In this document: piece after piece, positions 1-11,488 of the stretch | Layout of the letters: every line of letters starts with the position of its first letter | Numbering within the stretch: position 1 is the stretch's first letter | Assembly: GCA_013398015.1 (NCBI GenBank) | Contig: VZRR01013712.1 | Location: 62,001-126,000 of the forward strand | From: Oreocharis arfaki | Lineage: Eukaryota > Chordata > Aves > Passeriformes > Paramythiidae | DNA: 64,000 nt | Direction of reading: 5' to 3' | Notes under the pieces: generated by a model | The model's database searches: none | What the model saw: only the letters and a program-made list of their open reading frames with translations | What the model was told of the DNA's origin: nothing | Translations under genes and position numbers: made by a program

Positions 1-1523
1 GCCACGGAAGTTGTTTTGCCTTTCAGATCAACCCGGGTTTTTGGGTTCACATCTGGAAATAGGCACTGGGCTGCAGTTTCTCTCTTAGTCCTGCTGCACA
101 GTGTGTTTGGGGTGAGGTTTCATCAGGGTTTCACGGTTTGTTTACTGGGATTAACTTTCCTCATTTTACTGCTGTGAAACACAAGAGGTCTCAGTCTTCC
201 TGTCAGGCTCTAGCAGAAGGAATTTTTTTTGTGATAATTTAAGCATGAATTTCTGTGCTGGAACCTGGATGAGGTTGCTGTCCTTCTTAAGTCCTCTCTT
301 ATCTCGCTGCCAGTTTTGTGTGCACACATTACCTGAAGTAATTTTAAAAACTTTGTACTGCTCCAAGATGGGTTCCCTGAGATCTCGATGGTCTTCTAAT
401 TTCTCACATCCATTTAATTAAGCAGAGTAGTTCTGGATACTCCCCTCCTCTGATTATCCATACCTGGGATAGAGCTGTGTTATATCCAGGGGTAGAAAAT
501 CTCACTGCTGGGTGCTCTACTCCTGGACTGCTTTTTTATTTTTAGGGAACCATGTGAAGCTGTGATACTAACGTTCCTTCCTGTGTCAGGTGGGGAATCC
601 TTTTACTTTCCAGCTACTCATCTCTTCTTGCAGGATGCTCAGCTTCCACTTTTCTCACTCTTCCCAGCCAAACAGAAGGAAGAGCTGTAGCCAAAGGACG
701 AGCCCACAGCAGATAGCAAAACAAGTAGTGCATGAGGAGTTTGTTAGGAGAGCCAATATGAGTAAAATCTGCTTGGAGAGTTTTAAATACCTCATGAACC
801 CTAGAGCCAACAACTACAGAATATTTGGGCACAAGAGTAGCTTTGGGGATGCTGCTGTCCCTGCTGCAGCATCCTGGTGTGCTGTTCCCTTGGTTGTACT
901 AATCCAGCTCTCTGCCTGGCCAGGCTGTGAACTGGACCAGCAAGCAGCTTGTGAAAGAGAAAATGAACCAAAATAACCCCAAACCTTCCCCAAAAACCCA
1001 GCAAAAAGCAGCCCTGACGTCTTGTTTTCTCAGGCTTTTTTTGCAGGTTATTCAGTTCCTCATGTGGAGCTGTCTGGGTAGGCAGAGGTTAAAGCAGTGA
1101 TTTGCAGGGTGTGTTTTGAGGAGTGTTTCCATTTTACCCCTGCAGCAGGCAGAAGATAAGGGGCTGTTACAACAGCTGCAAGTTCCATCTTCCCAAGAAA
1201 GGTTCCTCAGGTGAAAGCTCGGTGGTAGTGGTGGTTGTACAACCACACGGCCTGAGGCAAAGTGTGTTGCAACGGGTCCCTGCTGAGCTCACAGACCCTG
1301 CCAGCGTGTGGAGGTGCTGCCAGAGTGTACAGCCAGGAAGGAGGGACGTAGGTGAACCGGGACAGTGAATGTCAGAACAGGGGCAGGCTTTAAAATCAGC
1401 CCTGTGACCTTGTTTGCTGCAGCATCTGCCCTGAGGAGGCAGAAGAAAAACAATTAATTTCTGATAGAGTTTCCACTTTCCACAGAGGAACACAAAGAAA
1501 GATGTGATAGATATAAACCCAAA

Positions 1524-1760
1524 TTATAGAATTGTTTAGGTTGGAGAAGGCCTCTAAGGTTGAGTCCAATCAGTCCCCCAGCACTGCCAAAGCCACCACT
1601 GACCCCTGTCCCCAAGTGCCACATCCACACGGTTTTTAAATCCCTCCAGAGATGAAAACACCACCTTCCCTCGCTGTGCTGTTGCAAGGGATTGGACCAG
1701 GTGGCCTTTAAGGATCCCTTCCAGCTCAAACCATTCCATGATCTTGTGTCTGAGAACAGA
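1524..1760. mobile_element. Two CR1 fragments in inverted arrangement
   Basis: The first part (about 1524-1668) reads as reverse-oriented CR1 (GAATTGTTTAGGTTGGAGAA, then GAGTCCAATC, AAGTGCCACATCCACACG and TCCCTCCAGAG). The second part (about 1684-1760) reads as a forward CR1 tail (GGATTGGACCAGGTGGCCTT, then CCCTTCCAGCTC and CCATTCCATGATCTTGTG). They are probably two insertions meeting near 1675. Confidence 0.7.
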
Positions 1761-4085
1761 ATACGCTTGGAGCATGGCTGAATGGCGCTGGTCATTTGAT
1801 CTCATGTCCTGGGTGTTGTCACTTTGCTTCCATGACACCTGATTGTATTTGTATGTTTATACTTCACACAGCTTAACTTCATAGTATTGTAGGGAAGATA
1901 ACACCTAAATTCTGTCTCTCCGTTCAGACTTGTGAGTAGCAGAGGAGCTGATTCTGCTTTCCAGCTTCCCCTGTGTTTTTCCTCGCTTGTTTTCAGCAGT
2001 GCAGAGTGACAGCGTTCCTGCCTTGCCCTCTGTTCATCTCTGCTATCTGTGTTCTGCAGCTGCTCAGTGCTGTGTGTCAGAGCCATTAGCAGAGTTTACT
2101 TGTTAAATATCGGTATCTGGCTCTTTCTGTTAATTCCAGATTGTCATTTGTTAATCCTGGCTTTGCTAAAGGCCTCAACCTCTTTCATTGACGGGATGTA
2201 TTCAAATGTGCTGTTCTCACTTCTGTAGTGGCAGTCATCACGCTTGGATTGGAGTAGCAAGAATGCCTCTAGTGATTTCAAACAAACTCCACCTGGGGAC
2301 CAGATTAAAAATCCTGACAGCTCAGTGCAGACAGACACTTGAGCACCGGTGTAGACTCCCAGCTGCTGCAACAGAAACCTCTCAATGTGTTGGTGAGAAT
2401 GGCAGGGCAGAAAAGTCACCAAAAAAGCAACTTCCAATTTTGTGCAGTGCTTCTGTGCCAGCGTCCAAGAACGTGTTCTCTTTCCCAGGGTCAGATCTAT
2501 CAGCTTCCTGCTTCTGGGTGTGGATTATATTTCAGAATAGCCCCCTTGGTTAATAAAGGTTAACAGCAGGGCTGTGAGAGCCAGGTGCCTTTAGCTTTTT
2601 GATAGCTGGGTCAGGCTGCCACACAAAGGTTGAATCTTGTCCCTCCTTCTACTAAAGGCTTCATGTCATGCTCAGAGGTTCTGTGTGAGGGTCTAATAAT
2701 AAATACCACAAAGCACAAGTGTGTGCAAAGGCAGTAAGTGAGTGAATGAATGGAAGCACAAGGTGCAGACAGCACTAAGTTGTAACTGAAGCCGAAGGTT
2801 TCAGACCCAAGAAACTGGTAAGTTACAGAAACAATGTCAGTGATTCTGCTTTTGAAAGGTGAATCATAAATGAGTTGGTTTGGATTGTGCAATCCTGCAG
2901 GAAACGTTAGGCACAGGGCTGGATGAGCTGCCTGCATCTGCAGGAGGAAGTTAAGTTGATCTCATCAGCCATGAACACTCAAAGCAAAAACACACGTTCA
3001 CCAAACTGGGCTTGCTGGTGGTGGTGGGAGCTGCTACCAGGGAAGTGTCCCAACCTTTACCCATGTGAGCATGGCATCTCTCAGGCATGTTGGCAGGTTC
3101 AGCTGTCCTTTCAGCGTGTTTTGCAGGGAAATGAAAATCAGAAATACTGAGAGGGGGTATTCCTGAACCTCTGTGGTTCGAAAGGCTGCATGTTCTTTGC
3201 CTGGAAGCCAAGTGACTCTGCTGGGCAGCTTTTATTTCAAAGCAAATAACTAGTTAGGTCATTTCCTCACTCATTAGCTCATATGCTTTTCCTACACTGA
3301 AGGGTAAAAAAAAATTCAACCTTAATATTCTTTTCTTCTAGTCTGTGTGGATTTGGTATTTTTATAGAGGACAACAGCGGTGTAAGCTCATAAATTTTTC
3401 CAGCCTGCTCGGTTTGCTGTGCTGAGGTGCTAAGCACTGCTGTGTCAAAACACACGGTGCCTTAAGCAAACAAGGCTGTTTGATCAGCAGCACTGCCCTT
3501 TGCTAGGAGCTGGGGAGGTGCTGTTCTTTCCTGGAATCGAGGTACTGCTGGCTCATCCGTGAGGACATGGATGCAGGACTGTAATCTACTAACAGCTGAA
3601 GCCTCAGCATTGTTGTGCTCCAGCCATGGCTTGTTTCTTGTAATCCAGAGGGTGGGAGGCACAGGGTTGTTCAGAGTGAGGGTTTTTGGGGTTTCTTCAA
3701 CCTCTGCCTCCACATAAGGGAAGCCTACCATGCTGGAACACACACTAAGTGCAGTGAAACTTGTGGGAACTGGGGCTTTCCTGGATCATCTCCCCTGCCT
3801 GTTAATGCTCAGGTAACACTAAGCTTGGTTGGGGTTTTGTCAGGAATTTATTGAATGTTGTAACCTCTCGGATCTGAACTGTTACAGGCTTCTGATCCTT
3901 CATGTTGCTCTTCCGGAGTGTTTTGTCTTTCATTTTTTCCTTTGTTTCAGTTTCAGAAAGAAGTGTGGCTGAGCACCTTCTGTGACATGGGACATTGAAA
4001 TGGTTATTGAAATCCTGATGCATTTTAATGAGCATCTCCATAACGCTGCTTTCCCTCACGTTGATAAACCTCCTGGCAGAGGAGA

Positions 4086-4127
4086 GTGCCTTCTAGAACC
4101 TAATCTGTGCCTTCTAGAACCTAATCT
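4086..4127. repeat. Perfect 21-bp tandem duplication
   Basis: GTGCCTTCTAGAACCTAATC plus T occurs twice back to back (4086-4106 and 4107-4127) with no mismatch, in GCH1 intron 1. Confidence 0.95.
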
Positions 4128-7100
4128 TGGCTTCATCTGTCTGCAGTAGCTGATCTGTTATGAATAGATTCCAGTCTCACTGCAACATGGAGGGTGTCTT
4201 ACAGGAAAACAAACAAATCTCTACAAATCACGGCCAGAATTAGTTGAACAGCAATAATGCTTTTCCTTTATCTTTGCTTCTATGAAATGTCCCTTAAATT
4301 ACACGTCTGCTTCACCTCCCTTCTGGTAACTGAGGGATTAAACTTTGCTTCTGAAGCAAATGTTCCTGTCTGAGGTTGAGTGCCTGTTTCTTGTCTTTCA
4401 GTGATGAAATCTGAAATAGTAGTCAGAAACTTGTAAATTCTTTTGTGTCTAAGGTTTCTCCTGGTTCCTGCTAGGAAGGTGTGCTATGACAAGTGCTCAT
4501 TTCTCAGCAGCTTTTGAGGTCTCTTGCCTATTTGAACAGTCATGTGGCATCTCAGGCTGTGCCTCTTTCTAGAGCTCTTCAAGGCTTCTTGAAGCAAATG
4601 ACATACCCAGAGTCTCCCCTTTCTTAGCAACCTGAAGTCATTAACTTTCTGCAGCAGTACAAGCCCTTTACATTAATGTTTTTATGGCCTGGTTCTCTGT
4701 ATGCATAATAAATTCCTGGTGTCTTTTTAATACTCAAAGGCTGTAATATTTTTCTTGTTGCCCGTCTGGAATATTTTCCCTAGCTACATTACCTGGTAGT
4801 GTCATCACATGAATAAATAAAAAAAAGAGTCAGGTTTGACTCTACATTTTACTGCTTACCCAGCAGTAGCTGAGAGGTTTTTACAGCAGTTTCCTTCCAG
4901 ATTTCATCCTGACCCCACAGTCTGCTGGTTTCCCTGCCACACATTCAGCTGTTAGCTGGTGTCTCCTGCTGCCACTTACGTCTGTCCTCAGCTGGCGAGG
5001 AACTCCTCAAGAAAGGCAGCCAGAAATATCTGCCAGCATTCCCTAGGTGGTTCTGCCTTAAAGACCAGCCAGCCTTTGGTCCCTGGCTCATGGCACTGCT
5101 CTTCTGGAGCATCTTCCAAACCATGACCTGGTTCATGCGAGGTCCCTGCCGTTGCTTTGGGTGTAGCTCTGTGCTCCTGGAGGTGCCTGAGCTCAGCCAG
5201 TGCTCAGCCAGTTTGTCCCAGCCGGTGGGTGTTGCTGTGGTGTAACTCATCCCATAGGATGTTATCCTGCCTTTGCCTGAGCCCATTCCTGCCCTGCCCG
5301 TGCCAACTTGTGGCACGTGAGGGTCACCACGGAGAGCAGAGGACAGTGGGGACAGCCTGGACCTGAAAAGAACCTCGTGCCTTTTGTCTCTGCCAGGATG
5401 GATGAGCTCAAGCAGTCAGAGAGTTCCTGAGGCTGCCTTCATCCTGCTGGCACTGAGCAACCTGCACTTAAATTGGAGCTGTGAGGCAACTTAACACCAT
5501 GGGGAAGTGCTTTAACTCCTGCTGAGAACAACCTGCATCACTCCGCTCCCAGGTGGAGTGAAAAAGGCAGCTCTGAAGTGCTGTGGAGCTGCTGCAGTGC
5601 TGCCATCCTTCATCCCCTTCGCCTCCTGAGCCCGTTCTGGGTGGGCTCTGCCTTCTCTGGTTGCCAGAGGTGCTTTTGCTTTCCTGTGTCACATTAAAGC
5701 CATGCAAATAGTTTCTATAGCAACAGGTATCTTTGCTTAGCTCTGACGCAAAATCCTGAAAGGTCTTTCTCATTCTGTCTTCATCCAGTTCTGATTTTTC
5801 ATTTTATCAACTCTTCTTGAAGATAAAGGGCGAATTAATTCTGCTCTGTTTCAGGAGTTAACTTGCAGCACAGGTGACTGTTCAGTTTCAAGAGCTCACT
5901 GAAGTTTTTACAGCAGGAACTGAACTTTGAGCTGAAGGAGAAATCAGCTGGAATAATCTAGAGAGCACCCTGACTGTACAAAACATGAAGTCAAACCAGT
6001 GAAGAAGGCAGTGTGGCCTTGTAGGTAGAGGGAAAGAATGGAAAAAGGGGCAAAAATTTGTCCCCAGCCTTGCTTCTGGCCTGGTTAGTCTGAGGCTGTT
6101 TCCCCTTCTGTCTTTTCAGCTCTGTAAATTCTCCATAACACGTGCTGCAGGATACAGGCTGAGCTTCTCAGGGCCCTGTTTGATGCTATTGCAAGTGGAA
6201 AAACTGGGAAAAAAATTCAAAACACCTCTAAAAAAACCCTCCTGAGAAATTTAGATGAAATGGTGTTGCCTCCCTGCACAAGGTGTTTGAGTCTCTGCCA
6301 GAGAAGAATCTCCTGTGTAATTACTGCAAACAACTGCTGCAGCGGGACACAGGTAGAAGCAGCTGTGAAAAGATGCTCTGCTTTTGTCAGTACGGGGCTT
6401 GGGTTCCAAAGGGGGAGGAATAGGGATGGGCAGGCTTCAAGCTAGGCTGATTTTCAGGAAGAGAGGCTTGTGAAGTGTGAGCAGGAGGGACTGGAGCAGA
6501 GTAGGGGTGAATGGCCTCTCGACACCATGGCCATTTACTCAGGCAGTCGCCTTCAGCCTCACACTTTGTTTTCCCTGTGTGTCCTTGTATCACCTGGCAC
6601 TTGTGGATTAGTTTTTGGAGGGCCTAACACTGAGCTGGTTTCTTCCTTTGTGGTCCTTTCTTCTCACGGAGTGACTCGTGCTGACAAAACCAGCACATCT
6701 TGCTGCAGGCACAACTGCTGGTGCTGTCTGTGACCTGGCTGCAACCTGCAGCTAATATTAAATAAATAAAAGGTGGAAAAATGGCAAGACCACTATAAAT
6801 AAGAAGTATGAAGCACCCCACAGCCCTGTGGCTGCATTCTTTATGTGCAGATCTGTTTTCTTCCCTCTAAAACTCCTTTGGCTGTGAGGAGGCATTGCCC
6901 ACACTGCTGAGACTGGGCTCTGGCACCAGAGGGGATGTGCAAGAAGGGTGGATGACCTTTGTGCTCCTGTTTGATTGCTTTGGCCAAGAGAAGGATGCTG
7001 GATGCCTTTTGTTCCTGGAGTTGCCTGTGTGGTACTGCCGAGGTCACTTAAACTTCTCTTTGGCTGAGCTGTCTCCATGATAAAACACAGCTGTGAGAGA

Positions 7101-7298
7101 AAGTTTGTAAGGATCTATTAATACGTATTTTATATGTTAATTAGGGTATAGCATCTCTATGCACATGGATATGAGGCTTCATGAGTGAAGTACCTTCTGC
7201 TGTAGCTCTGGCCCTGCTCTGTGTCACACATTGCCACAACTCTTAATGAGAATTTGGCCATTTCTGGCTGTTCTGAACAATCTGCTTCGCGAGTGCGC

Positions 7299-7306
7299 TG
7301 ACGTAA
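7299..7306 (+). promoter_or_regulatory. CRE-like octamer TGACGTAA
   Basis: The motif matches a cAMP-response-element variant and sits in a CpG-richer stretch (7287-7345) inside GCH1 intron 1. A similar octamer, TGACGTTA, is at 9003-9010. GCH1 is known to respond to cAMP through promoter elements. Use of these intronic sites is only a possibility. Confidence 0.25.
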
Positions 7307-9147
7307 ATCCATATCTGACATCGGGCTCCGATACGCTCCTGGCAAGGCTGGTGTGAGCTGAGCTGGGGGTCTAATAACAGCAGCAGTCACTCTGGAGATG
7401 CTTCGTGGATCTGTTTGGATTTTGTTTTAATAACTCTGGCCACAGCAGCAGGTTTTGTGCAGCCACTGTTTGCCATTCTGCTGTGGAAATGGCACAGCTG
7501 CAGAGCGCTGCAGGAGGGAGCTCAGAACCCAGACAGCCGCTCTGCCTCCCCTTCCCTCTCCTGTGATCCTGGTCGGATCTTCTGTTTCGGATTCTCCCTT
7601 TTCCTGACTGAGTTCATAACTGCACAACTGCAGGATGCTGCCCATGTAATCAAAACCTTCTCCAGCAGTGCTTGGTGTAAGCCAGACCCTGAAACTTGAA
7701 GAACACAATCATGCGCCTTCACAGAGTTGTTCCCTGGCCTTTTTCATGCCCCCTACTCCTGCTCTCTGACCCGATCCAAAGCCTTCTGGGATTCATCCTG
7801 GCTGCCCTGCAGGTTGCCAGCCCTTCTCAGGAAAGAGCTCGCGTCGCAGGCGGAACGTCTCGCGCGCAGTTTCCAGGGTTACCTGTGTAGTGCTGATAGC
7901 GAGCAGGAAATTAAAATGCTCCGTGATGATGGTCCCTTATCGGCAGCAGATGGTGGCCATTAGCTGGACGTGCGTGTCAGGGGAAGGCACCAAGGCAAGC
8001 AGGGCAGACACAGCTGTTGCATTTGTGTCACCACCCCTGCAGGCGCTCCGTGGTGCGTGGAGGGCAGTCCCTGAGTGCCCTGGTGTGGCTGCGGTGCGTG
8101 GGACTCTGCTTTCCTGGAGGTAACTCCAAGGAGTCAGCGTGGCTTCCAGCTGAACTTGTTTGCAGAGCTCCTTGTCCTTGTTATCAGCCCATCTGTACAG
8201 ATGGTTGTCTCCTGCAAGTTTCTCCCTCATATGCGACTTTTCTCTCTTATTCTTCAAAAGACCTGGTTTCTTGACTTGGGACCGTTCTACTTTTAAGCTC
8301 TCTGAGCATGGTCCTGGTGCCTGCAATCTTTGTGGGGACTGATGGGCTGTAACCTGTGCCAGGATTGCTTGGGGACTTGTCAAGGGACTGCTGAAAGTGG
8401 AAAATCAACTGAGGATCCATTCTGCTGAGCTCTGAGATTAGCCAAGTGTCGTATGTTCCTTCTCTTACTGAGCTATTTCTTCTCCCCTCTATCTCTGTGG
8501 GGTTTCTCCACCTCAATTTTCTGCTAACTCTGAGGTGCAGAATTAGGCTGGAGTGTGGATATGCCTGCCTGTTTCAGATCAGAACAGCAAATCTCTCCCC
8601 AGGTGTGTCTCTGACTTCTGTGTGTACCTAAACAGCTGCTGCCTGGCGTGCTACAGAGTGAAATAAGAATATTTTATTTGCATGTAGAGCCTTCTTGGAG
8701 ACAGTGATGCTGGTGTTGAGGTTTTGGAGGACCCACTGTGATGGCTTAGCTTTGCTCTGACTTCAGGCTCGGCTTTGCTTGTGGAAGCACCAATGGAAGC
8801 CCACTTTTGAGATGTGCTCTCTTTGTCAGCTGTAGGCTTAATTGCTCTTAAAACGTCAGTAATTCTGCAAAGACCAGACCTGTTCTAACCGGTGCTCAAG
8901 CTATCAATTAAATAAAACACTCCAGGCTGACTTCTGGTGCAGCACGTAGGGAGTCTGACACCATGGCATGTGTGGGAGCGTACGCAAACCGAGACGTGCT
9001 TGTGACGTTACTCCTTACTTCCCTCCCAGACCTTAACCCCAAAATCCATAGCCCTGAGAGAGCTCTGCCCTGGCTACAAGCTTTCTCAGGCTGCAAGAGC
9101 CTGCCGTGCTTCTTGAGTTCATTTTTAATGCAATTGTTTGATTTCAG

Positions 9148-9257
9148 ATGTCCTGAACGACGCCATCTTTGACGAAGACCATGATGAGATGGTAATTGTG
9201 AAGGACATAGACATGTTCTCATTGTGTGAGCATCACCTCGTTCCATTTGTTGGAAAG
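9148..9257 (+). CDS. GCH1: GCH1 exon 2
   Basis: This 110-bp exon lies between the acceptor ending at 9147 and the donor GTAACT at 9258. The first two bases complete an Asp codon begun in exon 1. The remaining 36 codons read VLNDAIFDEDHDEM through VPFVGK. It carries the catalytic zinc site motif CEHH: the Cys codon (human Cys141) is at 9225-9227 and His144 follows three codons later. The residue before this Cys is Leu, where human has Met, a conservative change. Length and phase equal those of human exon 2. Confidence 0.98.
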
Positions 9258-11432
9258 GTAACTCTCCCTCACGGAACAAATGCGGGAATGCACCATAAAA
9301 CACCTTAAGTACATGTAAAAGACTTTGTAGCTGTAGCTATAAAGCTTTTAAGGTTGTAAGTACTTGCTGCTTACAGCTACGGTTCTAGAAGTTTAATCTT
9401 CAGAATACAAATAAGGAGGGCCTCCTTAATGTGAGGTTTTATTTGAATTTAAGCTCCCGAAATATAATGCTCAACCTTTCCTAGTCTAAGTAATCTAATG
9501 GTTTCTGACATTTCGTATCAAAGCTCTTCTTCATGAAGCAGCAGCGAGCCTTGAGGGCAGACATCTCGATATTAAACCAGCTCACTCTGCACACTGGCTC
9601 TGTCATGGATTTAGCTCCTGGCTCAGAGCTATGCAGTGCACATTCATCTCTGAAACCCCTTGTGAGTGGAACAAACTCATTAGCAGCCCCACCTTAATTA
9701 TGTGAACCTAGTCAGGGAGAGGGCGGCCAAAACTGGCTGTGCTTAACTGGGGAGTCCCGTGAAAAGGGCTGGTGCTCCAGAGGGTGTTGGAATTGTAATG
9801 CCAACAACTTTAAGAAAATAAAATTTCTCCAGTTAACCACTGTAGAGGCGATGAAGAGTTCTGAGTGGGAGCTGCATGTCTCAGCCTCTTCACTCCCTTA
9901 TCAGCACAGAAGGATGGAGCTTAGCCCGATCCATCTGTTACCACAAAGTGCTCACGGGTCCAAGAGCAGCACGTGCTTCTGTTGTCTATGAAATTCAGTC
10001 AGTGCCACATATGTTCCAAGCAAATTGTCTCCCAAAAATAAAATACATGAACAGGAACCAGCTGTTTGTTTAGTTGAGTCAGTTCAGTTCTGTCTGCTTT
10101 CTTTTCTTGCTGTTAGTGTTTTATACTGGAAAACTGGATGACTTCTTTTTCTGTGCAAGCTTTCTGTCGTGCCTGTTGTTCTTGGTTGTGTGTACTGTGT
10201 TTATTCTTCCTGTTACTCCTGTGGCAATGTTTGCATTTTTTTTTTTAATATCCAGCTGTTTAGCCTGTGTGGTTTGGAGAAATCTCCTCACAAACACTGG
10301 CTCAGTCCTGCTAAGTTTCTTGTTGTGGCTCTAAATATTCAGAGTAACCATTGCCCTGCTGGGTGCACCAAACTGGCTGCAGTCACCTGTAGGTCTTGCA
10401 TTTGCAGTTCTTATCTGAAAGGAAATCAAGAAATCCACAAAAATGTGGGGAGCAGGATTCAAAGCTTATTTCTAAGTTGTATCCCTCACTTTGTCTGAAA
10501 TGTTTCATGTCTTTTCAGGTGTCAGTGGGTTGATTACCCAACAGAAGGGGTAGGAATGAGCGAGTTAGCCAGGTAATCAGGTGCACTGTGGTACCTCTAC
10601 TGCAGGTACAGCAGCACAGGATTCTGAGATGGGGCCTCCAGGCAAAGCCAGAATCCCCCACTGACACTCCCCTGCTGTATCTTGGCTAATTTTTCAAGTC
10701 TCTGGTGCAGTGTCACAAGTACTGGTTTATAATCTGTTGCAAATGTGAATCCACTGGAATTCAGTAGCCTGCGTGGCTTTCTAAAAGCAAGGAGCTAAAT
10801 GTCCTTCTCTTCATATCTGAGCACTTTTCTGCTGAATTTCTTCCAATTTAATGCAAGTCATGTTCAGTAAATCCACATTTGAGCAGGATAGAAGCCGAGT
10901 TAATCATCAGTGATCTATGATACTAAAACAAGAAAGAAAATCAAATCAGGAAGTGCAGCCTGATTTTTGGTGGCAAAGTACTCGTTGCCATCAGAACTTT
11001 CACTAGAAGTAAAGCACAGTCCCTCTTCCTTCCGCTCCCTAAATCCATTTCAGGTCTTGAGAGGAAAGCGTGTTTATTTTGGACAAATAGTGCTGTGCTG
11101 AGTAATAGACTGCCTTTGTACCCAAATGCAGCGGTGTTCTCTAGCATCCCTGAGACTTGGAACATAAGCCTTGACTCTTGATGAGCTGGGACTTCTCTCC
11201 CCCTTCAGAAACACTCACCTATTCTCCACCAGGACCTCACGAGGCATTCGCGGTCTCAGCTCCACAATTCCCCAGGCTTGCATGGTGCTGTGTTCCTCCC
11301 ACGTGCTAAGACTTCTGGACTGTCCCAGAATTAGTTCTGGGGCAAATGTACATCTCATTGTCGGTGCATGAGTTTCACATGCCCTTGGAAGTGTGGTTTT
11401 GCTGCTGTTAATGGTTCTTTTCCCCTGTCTAG
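9258..11432 (+). other. GCH1: GCH1 intron 2
   Basis: This 2175-bp intron runs from donor GTAACT at 9258 to acceptor CTGTCTAG at 11425-11432. It is AT-rich and of mixed composition. I recognise no repeat element or RNA gene, and the open frames are short and unrecognisable. Confidence 0.9.
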
Positions 11433-11488
11433 GTACACATTGGTTATCTCCCCAACAAACAAGTGCTTGGCCTCAGCAAGCTTGCTAG
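11433..11488 (+). CDS. GCH1: GCH1 exon 3
   Basis: This 56-bp exon encodes VHIGYLPNKQVLGLSKLA plus the first two bases of an Arg codon, identical to human residues 152-170 as I recall them. The donor is GTGAGT at 11489. The HIGYLP and LGLSKLAR motifs are invariant in GTP cyclohydrolase I and line the active-site pocket and subunit interface. The phase (0 in, 2 out) fits the neighbouring exons. Confidence 0.98.

Larger units (their letters stand above)
1..9147 (+). other. GCH1: GCH1 intron 1 (3' portion)
   Basis: Non-coding. It ends with the acceptor TTTCAG at 9142-9147, and no match to the N-terminal exon is present. Contents I can name are an inverted pair of CR1 fragments (1524-1760), a perfect 21-bp tandem duplication (4086-4127), a cAMP-response-like octamer at 7299 and another at 9003, and a cluster of eight CpGs at 7840-7866. 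The open frames here are short, lack similarity to anything I know, and are taken as chance. I see nothing else in the rest. Confidence 0.85.

Noticed and set aside
1..9147. Search for GCH1 exon 1
   Set aside because: No frame encodes the conserved segment ending in GYQETIS, so exon 1 is upstream of the window.
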